Source: Candidatus Aenigmatarchaeota archaeon | GTDB lineage: Archaea; Aenigmatarchaeota; Aenigmatarchaeia; GW2011-AR5; WALA01 | DNA: 10,301 nt | NCBI GenBank assembly: GCA_015523085.1 | Contig: WALA01000043.1 | Location: 1-10,301, forward strand | Direction: 5' to 3' | Shown: in pieces, positions 1 through 4,952 of the stretch | How the letters are laid out: every line of letters starts with the position of its first letter | How positions within the stretch are numbered: position 1 is the first letter of the stretch | The notes under the pieces: model-generated | What the model was told of the DNA's origin: nothing | Databases searched by the model: none | The model's input: the letters and a program-made list of their open reading frames with translations, nothing else | Made by a program: the position numbers and the translations under genes

Positions 1-21
1 AATTGTCCGCAGGGTGGTTAA

Positions 22-438
22 ATGAACGAAGATGATGTCATAAAGGCTGTTCGCGCAGAGCGCGTAAAGGCTAAAATCATAAAATACACCATCGTATTTT
101 CATTGGTTGCGCTACTGATTGCCTTGTTCCTCGTATTCCACAATGCTCATCACACACCACCCACAACATTCAACGCAACTGAATCGAGCAAGGAGATAAC
201 GTTTGGGAGCTCAGTATCGCTAAACATTACCGCACCGCAAGGCGACTATGTCGTAGCGTACGCGTACGTGGGCGCCTACAACGAAAGCATCGGCTCCTGC
301 AACGGAACATGCACTCTGACGTTCGTCCCGAAGAAAGCGCTTCTTTACACCATCGCCATAAAGGACGGAAATCAAACAATCTACCTGCCCCTGAAAGTGA
401 ATCCGAAAGCACCCGAGCTCACCCCTCCTAACATTTAA
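22..438 (+). CDS. Small single-pass membrane protein with extracytoplasmic beta-type domain, function unknown
   Basis: I do not recognise this 138-residue protein. A short charged N-terminus (residues 1-21, several Lys/Arg) precedes one hydrophobic segment at about 22-40, so it is probably anchored with the N-terminus inside and the rest outside. The outer part is rich in Thr, Asn and alternating hydrophobic residues, as in an all-beta, Ig-like domain. It has five N-glycosylation sequons (N51, N68, N87, N94, N117) and two close cysteines (C93, C97) that could form a disulfide. The C-terminus is proline-rich. The ATG is preceded by a GGTGG ribosome binding site six bases upstream, which supports this start. 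Its stop codon lies inside the likely TATA box of the next gene (alba), so the two are probably separate transcripts. A surface role is inferred from topology only. Confidence 0.75.
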   Translation: MNEDDVIKAVRAERVKAKIIKYTIVFSLVALLIALFLVFHNAHHTPPTTFNATESSKEITFGSSVSLNITAPQGDYVVAYAYVGAYNESIGSCNGTCTLTFVPKKALLYTIAIKDGNQTIYLPLKVNPKAPELTPPNI

Positions 439-441
439 AAA
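434..441 (+). promoter_or_regulatory. TATA box (box A) for alba
   Basis: TTTAAAAA overlaps the TAA stop of the upstream gene. Transcription would start near 460-466, leaving a leader of about 20 nt that contains the Shine-Dalgarno sequence AGGAGGTG at 471-478, seven bases before the alba ATG. A second A/T run (TATTAAAAA, about 453-461) is too close to the start to give a leader that keeps this binding site. Confidence 0.5.
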
Positions 442-485
442 GTTTCTTTTTGTATTAAAAATGAATAATAAGGAGGTGCAGAAAC

Positions 486-764
486 ATGGCAGAAGAAAAC
501 GACAACACAATTTTTGTTGGAAAGAAACCAAGCATGTCTTATGTCTTGGCAGCGATAACGCAGTTTAGCGAAGGAAAGAACGAGATAACAATAAAGGCAA
601 GAGGACGATCCATAAGCAAAGCAGTGGACGTGTCACAGATCATAAAGAACAAGTTCATACCGGACATAAAGTTCGATGACATAAAGATAGGGACGGACCA
701 GATAGAATCAGAGAACAAGGAGAAAATCAACGTTTCCACAATCGAGATAACACTGAGAAAGTGA
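486..764 (+). CDS. albA: Alba, archaeal DNA/RNA-binding chromatin protein
   Basis: Alba is a small dimeric nucleic-acid-binding protein that coats archaeal DNA and RNA; in Sulfolobus its DNA affinity is tuned by acetylation of a lysine in the first loop. The 92-residue product has the family's usual length and landmarks. These are the N-terminal [10 protein letters not shown] block (residues 11-20, with the K13-K14 pair matching the Sulfolobus K16-K17 pair), the core [15 protein letters not shown] (34-48), then NKFIPD (55-60), and the closing strand [10 protein letters not shown] (83-92). A strong ribosome binding site, AGGAGGTG, lies seven bases before the ATG, as suits an abundant protein. 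The stop codon directly abuts the stop codon of fen1 on the other strand, so transcription must terminate inside the fen1 3' end. The family assignment is secure. Confidence 0.97.
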   Translation: MAEENDNTIFVGKKPSMSYVLAAITQFSEGKNEITIKARGRSISKAVDVSQIIKNKFIPDIKFDDIKIGTDQIESENKEKINVSTIEITLRK

Positions 765-1772
765 TTAAAACCACCTGCTCAGCGTAGAATTCCTTTTTCT
801 TTTTATTTCTGATATAACTTTCTCCACGCGGTCTATGGAAAAGTCGTGCTCATCGCAGAGCATGTGTTTTACAGCATTTTCGTCCATCGGGCGCTCTTCA
901 ATGTTTCCCGGCTCTTCGTACGGCGGGTTCTTGAAGAATTCGAATACCGTGTCGAATGACACGTCGAAATTCCAGTCTATTTTTTTCTTCACCTCGTCAA
1001 CCGAGTACTTTTTCACCATGGACAGCGCCTTTTTCGGCCCTATGCCCTTTATTCCCCCTGGATTGAAGTCCGTGCCGACAAGTATGCCGAGCACTATGAG
1101 CTTGTCGCGGTCTATTCCGAGCTCATTCAAATTCGCCTGAAGGTCGATTTTCTCCGGGTTTATCTGAACGTATCCGCGTCCGAAAACCTTCCTTTTACCT
1201 GTGATCGACACGTTGCGCAAAAGCGTCTTCGCGCCGAACAAAAGAGAATCATAATCCTGCGACGCTGCGGCGTAGCAGAGTCCGCGCGAGCTCATCACGG
1301 CCGCCTCCGCCTCCGCTTCGGACGGCGCCTGCACGACGGGTATGCCCATCGCGTTGAGAAGCTTCTTGCTCTGCTCTATTATTTCGGACGTTATCACGGA
1401 AGACGCCTGGGCGTACTTGCGGGCGCTCTTGTAGTCCTCGGTAGCAAGGGCTTCGCGCCACTCACGCGCGGCTTCGTCGCGAACTTCACGCCTTCGCGCC
1501 TCCTCGCTTTTCTTGAACTCGGGATGTTTTCCGTCGAACACGTATATGGGTTTTATGTTGTTTTCAAGGAGACGCGCCGTTCGGTAAAAAAGTCCGGAAA
1601 GGTGGGATGTGATGCGCCCCTTGGAATCCATGAGCGGAGTGCCGTCGTATTGGCGTATTGATGACAAGAACTGATATATCGCATTGAACGCGTCTATGGC
1701 TATTTTCTTGTTCGCGAGTCTGGGGAGCTCCACTTCCTCCGATTTGATTATGCCCGAAAGGTTTACTCCCAT
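765..1772 (-). CDS. fen: Flap endonuclease 1 (FEN-1/XPG family)
   Basis: FEN-1 removes 5' flaps during Okazaki-fragment maturation and long-patch repair, acting with PCNA and two Mg ions. All acidic metal ligands of the archaeal family are present: D27 (AIDAF), D80 (VFDGK), E152 and E154 (SEAEAE), D173 and D175 (SQDYD), and D235 (VGTDF). A helix-hairpin-helix motif, GGIKGIGPKKAL, begins at 239. The product is 335 aa, within the usual 320-345. An in-frame ATG eight codons upstream (1796) is rejected. FEN-1 proteins begin MGV/MGI with a conserved Gly2, as here. The ATG at 1772 has GGTG just upstream, and the TATA box at 1803-1817 places the transcription start downstream of 1796. The last eight residues, NSTLSRWF, are a PCNA-interacting peptide with Asn where Gln is usual. 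The gene is convergent with alba, with no intergenic base. Confidence 0.97.
   Translation of the reverse strand: MGVNLSGIIKSEEVELPRLANKKIAIDAFNAIYQFLSSIRQYDGTPLMDSKGRITSHLSGLFYRTARLLENNIKPIYVFDGKHPEFKKSEEARRREVRDEAAREWREALATEDYKSARKYAQASSVITSEIIEQSKKLLNAMGIPVVQAPSEAEAEAAVMSSRGLCYAAASQDYDSLLFGAKTLLRNVSITGKRKVFGRGYVQINPEKIDLQANLNELGIDRDKLIVLGILVGTDFNPGGIKGIGPKKALSMVKKYSVDEVKKKIDWNFDVSFDTVFEFFKNPPYEEPGNIEERPMDENAVKHMLCDEHDFSIDRVEKVISEIKRKRNSTLSRWF
791..808 (+). terminator. T-rich terminator for alba, lying within the 3' end of fen1
   Basis: The plus strand reads as a nearly continuous T tract (five T, C, five T, A, three T) starting about 30 bases after the alba stop. Archaeal RNA polymerase terminates at such T-rich tracts. 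On the minus strand the same bases encode the Lys/Arg-rich stretch just before the PCNA-binding tail of FEN-1. The terminator role is inferred from position and base composition. Confidence 0.45.
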
Positions 1773-1802
1773 AAGCACCACAATTAAATTTGTCATTCCA
1801 CG

Positions 1803-1817
1803 TTTAAATTTAAAAAT
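1803..1817 (-). promoter_or_regulatory. TATA box for fen1
   Basis: On the minus strand this reads ATTTTTAAATTTAAA. A transcription start about 25 nt downstream falls near 1780-1787, giving a very short leader that contains GGTG before the ATG at 1772. It therefore also argues against the upstream ATG at 1796, which would not be transcribed. Confidence 0.55.
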
Positions 1818-1833
1818 GGGAAGAAATAATTAG

Positions 1834-1848
1834 ACAAAAAACGAATTT
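1834..1848 (-). terminator. Possible T-tract terminator of the zinc ribbon/aEF-1 beta operon
   Basis: Just after the aEF-1 beta stop, the minus strand carries TTCG followed by six T residues and further T-rich sequence towards the fen1 promoter. No strong hairpin is seen. The call rests on position and on the known T-tract dependence of archaeal termination. Confidence 0.35.
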
Positions 1849-1850
1849 GA

Positions 1851-2105
1851 TTAAATGAGGGTTATGTCGAGCGTTTCAACGTTTGAAACTCCCTTTATGC
1901 TCTTCAGCTTCTTGTCTATGCTGTCGGCAACGCCTTCCTTGTCCTCCACCGTGACGAGAACGACGAGCGACTTGAGGCCGAAACCGATTTCCTGTTCCTC
2001 AATCGAATCGGGGTGTATGAGCTCTTCAATCTCGTTCTTAAGGGCGTTTATGTCAACGTGCGGCCCCTCTGTGAGAACTTTCAACTTCATTGCAACTTTT
2101 CCCAT
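1851..2105 (-). CDS. ef1b: Translation elongation factor aEF-1 beta
   Basis: aEF-1 beta is the guanine-nucleotide exchange factor that recharges aEF-1A with GTP during elongation. The 84-residue product matches the archaeal family from end to end. It has an opening strand MGKVAMKLKVLTEGPHVDI, a helix with the ALKNEIEE pattern, the conserved EEQEIGFGLKSLVV segment (about residues 36-49), and a closing VSNVETLDITLI. It is slightly shorter than the usual 88-91 residues. The ATG has a GAGGTG ribosome binding site five bases upstream that overlaps the stop codon of the zinc-ribbon gene, so the two are translationally linked in one operon. Pairing of these two genes is known from other archaea and supports a translation role for both. 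Confidence 0.95.
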   Translation of the reverse strand: MGKVAMKLKVLTEGPHVDINALKNEIEELIHPDSIEEQEIGFGLKSLVVLVTVEDKEGVADSIDKKLKSIKGVSNVETLDITLI

Positions 2106-2114
2106 AAGAACACC

Positions 2115-2276
2115 TCAAGGTCCCTCAAATCCACACTTCGGGCATTTGTACGGAACACTGTTTCTCCTGCAGTTTTCGCATCTCACGATCTCTGTGCCGC
2201 AGACGGGGCACTTTATCTTCACGAAGTTTTCCTCTGACACGAGGACTGTGTTGCATGACACGCATTTCAACGTCAT
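2115..2276 (-). CDS. Small eight-cysteine zinc-ribbon protein (COG2888-like) linked to translation
   Basis: This 53-residue gene reads MTLKCVSC at its start and YKCPKCGFEGP at its end. Eight cysteines form four CxxC knuckles (C5/C8, C23/C26, C33/C36, C45/C48), enough to bind two zinc ions. It matches the archaeal family described as predicted Zn-ribbon RNA-binding proteins with a function in translation (COG2888), whose Haloferax member HVO_2753 is a two-zinc-finger protein. The start ATG has an excellent ribosome binding site, GGTGGTGA, four bases upstream, and a TATA box lies at 2321-2330. The stop is nine bases before aEF-1 beta and overlaps that gene's ribosome binding site. RNA or ribosome binding is inferred from the family and the operon. 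Confidence 0.9.
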   Translation of the reverse strand: MTLKCVSCNTVLVSEENFVKIKCPVCGTEIVRCENCRRNSVPYKCPKCGFEGP

Positions 2277-2320
2277 TGTTTCACCACCAGAATTTTAACA
2301 GTAATTATTTCAACAGCAAT

Positions 2321-2330
2321 GTTTAAAAAC
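2321..2330 (-). promoter_or_regulatory. TATA box for the zinc ribbon/aEF-1 beta operon
   Basis: On the minus strand the box reads GTTTTTAAAC. A start about 26 nt downstream, near 2299, leaves a leader of roughly 20 nt containing GGTGGTGA before the zinc-ribbon ATG. It lies back to back with the tRNA promoter on the other strand. Confidence 0.55.
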
Positions 2331-2343
2331 GTTTTAAGAGCTC

Positions 2344-2355
2344 ATAAATTTAAAC
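2344..2355 (+). promoter_or_regulatory. TATA box for tRNA-Arg
   Basis: ATAAATTTAAAC is centred about 32 nt before the first base of the mature tRNA. That spacing gives a primary transcript with a few extra 5' bases for RNase P to remove. Confidence 0.5.
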
Positions 2356-2381
2356 ATTTGCAGGCAAAATAAGTTCATATC

Positions 2382-2455
2382 GCCCTCGTGGTTTAGCTTG
2401 GATAGAATGCAGCCCTGCGGAGGCTGTGACCCGGGTTCAAATCCCGGCGGGGGCA
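2382..2455 (+). tRNA. tRNA-Arg, anticodon GCG
   Basis: A complete 74-nt cloverleaf folds by hand. The acceptor arm GCCCTCG pairs with CGGGGGC (one T-G pair), and the discriminator base is A. The D stem GTTT/GAAT contains two G-T pairs, with a GG in the loop. The anticodon stem CAGCC/GGCTG is perfect, with loop CTGCGGA. The variable loop is four bases (TGAC), and the T arm is CCGGG-TTCAAAT-CCCGG. The anticodon at 2417-2419 is GCG, reading CGC and by wobble CGU, so the charge is arginine. A20 in the D loop fits a common arginine identity feature. There is no intron, and the 3' CCA is not encoded (the next bases are TTC), so it must be added by CCA-adding enzyme. Confidence 0.97.
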
Positions 2456-2491
2456 TTCTCACGCAGTTCCTGATTGTGTTTGAAAAGATGT

Positions 2492-2513
2492 TAGAATATT
2501 CTATATAATATAG
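2492..2513. repeat. Two overlapping perfect palindromes between tRNA-Arg and the glycosyltransferase gene
   Basis: TAGAATATTCTA (2492-2503) is a perfect 12-base palindrome. CTATATAATATAG (2501-2513) is a perfect inverted repeat around a single central A, and the two share CTA. Together they form a 22-base A/T-rich element about 20 bases upstream of the TATA box of the next gene. It could be an operator for a dimeric regulator, or the TATATAATA part could itself be an upstream promoter. The function is inferred; only the symmetry is seen. Confidence 0.4.
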
Positions 2514-2532
2514 TATGCGCTCATTCCAAATC

Positions 2533-2539
2533 TTTAAAT
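2533..2539 (+). promoter_or_regulatory. TATA box for the first glycosyltransferase
   Basis: TTTAAAT is followed by a start codon at 2570. A transcription start near 2562 lies after the alternative ATG at 2558, so it favours the ATG at 2570, which has GTGA a few bases upstream. Confidence 0.45.
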
Positions 2540-2569
2540 TGGCTTTCCCACAATTTTATGTGTGATTGG

Positions 2570-3262
2570 ATGGTGAAAATATCAGTCATAATACCGACTA
2601 AAAACGAGGAGAGATACATAGAAGGTTGCCTCAAGTCGTTCTCAAATCAAACTTTCGATGATTACGAGATAATTGTCGTTGATGGAAGGTCGACGGACGC
2701 AACGGTGAAAATCGCCAGAAAGTACGCCAAAATCGTTTACCAAGACGGGGTGGGCGTGTCGAACGCTCGGAATTACGGAGCTCGGAAATCGCACGGAAGG
2801 ATACTCGTGTTCGCCGACGCAGACGTGCGCGTGAGCCCGACTTTCCTCGAGCGCGTTTGGGAGGAATTTTCAAGCCCACTCATAGGCGGCATAATACCGC
2901 GCATACGCGTGTACGATGCATCGTCCCCGGCGGTGCGGCTGAGCTACCGCGCGCTCGGATGGCTGATATCGCTCTACATACGCATGGGGCACGGCTCCAC
3001 CATAGGAAGCTGCTTCATTTACGATAGGAAGACATTCTTTGACGTAGGCGGATTCGATGAGCGTCTCCTCACGATCGAGGACACCGACCTCGCCAAGAAG
3101 ATATCAAAAATCAAGAAGGTCAAGGTTTCGGACGCTGTGGTGAACATATCAGCGCGGCGTGTGAACAAGCAGGGCGTGTTCAGATCGTTCAAGAAGAGCC
3201 TTGCAGCGTTTATGATTTACTCACTAAACCACGATTCTTATCCGCCGTATTGGGAATATTGA
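2570..3262 (+). CDS. Family 2 glycosyltransferase (GT-A fold)
   Basis: This predicted sugar transferase uses a nucleotide sugar; donor and acceptor cannot be told from sequence. From the ATG at 2570 the product is 230 aa. It opens with the GT2 signature VKISVIIPTKNEERYI (2-17), then VVDGRSTD (36-43) with the nucleotide-binding Asp38. The metal-binding DAD (83-85) sits in LVFADADVRVSP, and VGGFDERLLTIEDTDLAKK (159-177) holds the ED catalytic-base motif. A weakly hydrophobic stretch near 127-150 may give membrane contact, but there is no clear transmembrane helix. An ATG four codons upstream (2558) is possible. I prefer 2570 because the family starts at this strand, GTGA precedes it, and the TATA spacing fits. 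It is followed 28 bases later by a PHP gene that has its own promoter. Confidence 0.88.
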   Translation: MVKISVIIPTKNEERYIEGCLKSFSNQTFDDYEIIVVDGRSTDATVKIARKYAKIVYQDGVGVSNARNYGARKSHGRILVFADADVRVSPTFLERVWEEFSSPLIGGIIPRIRVYDASSPAVRLSYRALGWLISLYIRMGHGSTIGSCFIYDRKTFFDVGGFDERLLTIEDTDLAKKISKIKKVKVSDAVVNISARRVNKQGVFRSFKKSLAAFMIYSLNHDSYPPYWEY

Positions 3263-3263
3263 A

Positions 3264-3270
3264 TTTAAAA
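3264..3270 (+). promoter_or_regulatory. TATA box for the PHP-domain gene (leaderless transcript)
   Basis: TTTAAAA is centred 24 bases before the ATG at 3291, and no Shine-Dalgarno sequence lies between. Transcription would begin at or next to the A of the start codon. The box lies immediately after the stop of the preceding glycosyltransferase. Confidence 0.5.
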
Positions 3271-3290
3271 TTTTGCCACCATCTTCTTAT

Positions 3291-3899
3291 ATGAAATTCG
3301 AAATCCACTGTCACTCATCATTTTCGGACGGCCTCAACACCGTGAAGGAAATGCTCCTTACGGCAAAGGAGCTCGGTTTGGACGGGATATGCATCACGGA
3401 CCACGACACAATGGACGAGTACGAGATAGAGAGGAGGCTCGCTCGTTCCATGGGATTGAAAACGATGCGCGGCGTTGAGGTGACCACCCCCATAGGTCAC
3501 GTCCTTGTTTACGGGATCAACAAGGTCCCCATTCCGTTCGAAATCGAGGAGTTTCTCGAAGCCGTCAAGAAACGCGGTGGCATTTCCGTTCTCGCACATC
3601 CGTATTACAGCGCGTTCCATGAAATGAAGGGTGAGCTCGCTGAAAATCTCATCAAGAAGTTCGACGCGGTGGAAGTCATAAACGGCGGCGTGACGCCAGA
3701 ACAGAACCTCTTCGCCATACACCTTGCGAAAAAGTACAAGATGCCCGGAACGGGTGGGAGCGATGCCCACATACGCGGCAGCATAGGAAAAGTGGCGGTT
3801 GAGTTTGAGGACTTCGCCAATGACGTGAGGAGCGGACACGTGAAAATAGTGTCGGACGACCCGGAAATAAGAAAACTCATACGGGTGTGGGAGAGATAA
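3291..3899 (+). CDS. PHP-family metal-dependent phosphoesterase
   Basis: The PHP fold hydrolyses phosphoester bonds with a cluster of two or three metals. This 202-aa protein carries all expected ligands: H6 and H8 in IHCHSSFSDG, D13, D37-H38-D39 in ITDHDT, E63 in RGVEVTT, H103 in LAHPYY, and D158 and H160 in GSDAH. It fits the stand-alone COG0613-type group. Members of that group include nucleoside 3',5'-bisphosphate and oligonucleotide phosphatases, but the substrate here is unknown. A TTG 18 bases upstream (3273) would extend the frame. The ATG is chosen because the first strand of PHP proteins begins a few residues before HxH, and because a TATA box lies 24 bases before it with no ribosome binding site, indicating leaderless translation. 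It lies between two glycosyltransferases; any link to glycan metabolism is only positional. Confidence 0.92.
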   Translation: MKFEIHCHSSFSDGLNTVKEMLLTAKELGLDGICITDHDTMDEYEIERRLARSMGLKTMRGVEVTTPIGHVLVYGINKVPIPFEIEEFLEAVKKRGGISVLAHPYYSAFHEMKGELAENLIKKFDAVEVINGGVTPEQNLFAIHLAKKYKMPGTGGSDAHIRGSIGKVAVEFEDFANDVRSGHVKIVSDDPEIRKLIRVWER

Positions 3900-3904
3900 A
3901 TCAA

Positions 3905-3913
3905 TTTATAAAT
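3905..3913 (+). promoter_or_regulatory. TATA box for the 3933-7691 operon
   Basis: TTTATAAAT is the most canonical box A in the window. It is centred 24 bases before the ATG at 3933, with no Shine-Dalgarno sequence between, which predicts a leaderless mRNA. No other promoter-like box with a suitable start was noticed until after 7691, so it probably drives all five following genes. Confidence 0.6.
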
Positions 3914-3932
3914 ATTGACGAAAAATTGAATT

Positions 3933-4631
3933 ATGAAAATGTCAATAATCCTTCCCGCGAAAAACGAGGGAAATCACATAGGTGTTCTTGTTCGCAGGCT
4001 GAAGAAGCTTTACCCCGACATTGAAGTCGTCATAGTCGACGACGGCTCCACGGACAGCACGAAGAAAGTAGCGGAGCGACTTGCGAAAAAATTCAAAGGT
4101 GTGAAGCTTGTTTCGTACAAGCCGAACCGCGGGAAAACGTACGCGTGCTACCGCGGCGCAAGGGCTGCCAGCGGCAAGTGGCTCATATTCATGGACTCCG
4201 ACCTTCAGCACGACCCCCGCGACATAAGGAATTTCTTCGTGGCGATGAAAGATTCCGACCTCATAATAGGCGAGCGCGATATGCGCGACATACCGCTTGT
4301 TAGAAAGCTCTCAAACATAATCTCCGCAAAGTTCGTGAGCTTCTTCACGAACAGGCATTTTGACGACGTTTTATGCGGTTTCCGTGCAATAAAGAGAAGT
4401 GCATTCCTTTCGCTCGGATTGAAGCACGGCCGATATGAGCTCGAGATAAACATGATACTTCGGGCGATATTGAACGGCCTCCGTATAAGCAGGGTGCGTG
4501 TGCGCGTTCGCTATTCAAACGGCCGACATCGCGTAGGCTCTCGGATGCCGCTTATAAGCGCGGTGAATCTCGTCATTCACTCGATAAGAAGCATGTGGTG
4601 GTTCTTACGTACAAGATGGCAATTGTTGTGA
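3933..4631 (+). CDS. Family 2 glycosyltransferase, dolichol-phosphate sugar synthase-like
   Basis: The 232-aa product resembles DPM1-type enzymes, which move a sugar from a nucleotide donor to a polyprenyl-phosphate carrier on the inner face of the membrane for surface glycosylation. Visible motifs are MSIILPAKNEGNHI (3-16), VVIVDDGSTDST (32-43), NRGKTYACYRGARAASGKW (65-83), and the hallmark MDSDLQHDP (87-95) with metal-binding DSD at 88-90. Further on are FDDVLCGFRAIKR (143-155) and YELEINMILRA (168-178). There is no convincing transmembrane segment, so it is likely a peripheral membrane enzyme. The ATG at 3933 lies 24 bases from a TATA box with no ribosome binding site; a second ATG at 3939 is almost as good. 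Its 3' end overlaps pth2, making it the first gene of a dense operon. The exact sugar is not determinable. Confidence 0.9.
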   Translation: MKMSIILPAKNEGNHIGVLVRRLKKLYPDIEVVIVDDGSTDSTKKVAERLAKKFKGVKLVSYKPNRGKTYACYRGARAASGKWLIFMDSDLQHDPRDIRNFFVAMKDSDLIIGERDMRDIPLVRKLSNIISAKFVSFFTNRHFDDVLCGFRAIKRSAFLSLGLKHGRYELEINMILRAILNGLRISRVRVRVRYSNGRHRVGSRMPLISAVNLVIHSIRSMWWFLRTRWQLL

Positions 4632-4948
4632 GGAGCGACATAAAAATGAGCTGCGGGAAAATAGCAGCGCAAGCGTCCCACGCCGCCGTCGAGTGCTACA
4701 AATCGTCGAGCGCATACAAAAGGCGAGTGTGGACATCTGAAGGCCAGAAGAAGATAGTGCTCAAAGCGAACCTCGATGAGATAAAATCCCTCGTGAAAAA
4801 GTGCAAAAAACTTGGTGTGAACGTCGTGCAGATACACGACGCCGGAATGACGGAAGTGCCATCGGGAACGCTCACGTGCATTGGCATTGGCCCTGACAAA
4901 GAGGAGAGGGTGAACAAGATAACCGGATCTCTTCCGCTTCTAAAGTGA
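4595..4948 (+). CDS. pth2: Peptidyl-tRNA hydrolase, archaeal/eukaryotic type (Pth2)
   Basis: Pth2 cleaves peptidyl-tRNA that drops off the ribosome, recycling tRNA. The family is unmistakable: YKMAIVVRSDIKMSCGKIAAQASHAAV (within residues 6-32, containing the conserved Lys of the SDIKMS motif) and HDAGMTEVPSGTLTCIGIGP (81-100). At 117 aa it has the usual length. The start is uncertain. GTG at 4595 gives the expected short stretch before the first strand; GTG at 4598 is equivalent, and the first ATG is at 4616. All three lie inside the upstream glycosyltransferase gene (overlap 16 to 37 bases), with no clear ribosome binding site, so translation is probably coupled. truD follows after four bases, with its ribosome binding site in the pth2 stop region. 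Confidence 0.94.
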   Translation: MVVLTYKMAIVVRSDIKMSCGKIAAQASHAAVECYKSSSAYKRRVWTSEGQKKIVLKANLDEIKSLVKKCKKLGVNVVQIHDAGMTEVPSGTLTCIGIGPDKEERVNKITGSLPLLK

Positions 4949-4952
4949 TTCC

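Noticed and set aside
1773..1796. Upstream in-frame ATG extending FEN-1 by eight residues
   Set aside because: FEN-1 proteins start MG[VI] with a conserved Gly2, the TATA box at 1803-1817 puts the transcript start inside this stretch, and GGTG precedes the ATG at 1772.
1855..2298. Plus-strand open frame of 147 codons over the aEF-1 beta and zinc-ribbon genes
   Set aside because: It is opposite two recognised genes with ribosome binding sites, and its composition (Ser, Thr and Phe rich) is that of an antisense frame.
2382..2513. tRNA-Arg 3' end as an integration (att) site with the nearby palindromes
   Set aside because: No second copy of the tRNA 3' end, no integrase and no mobile gene is present in the window.
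3273..3290. TTG start for the PHP gene
   Set aside because: It would lie upstream of the transcription start predicted from the TATA box and adds residues not expected before the HxH strand.
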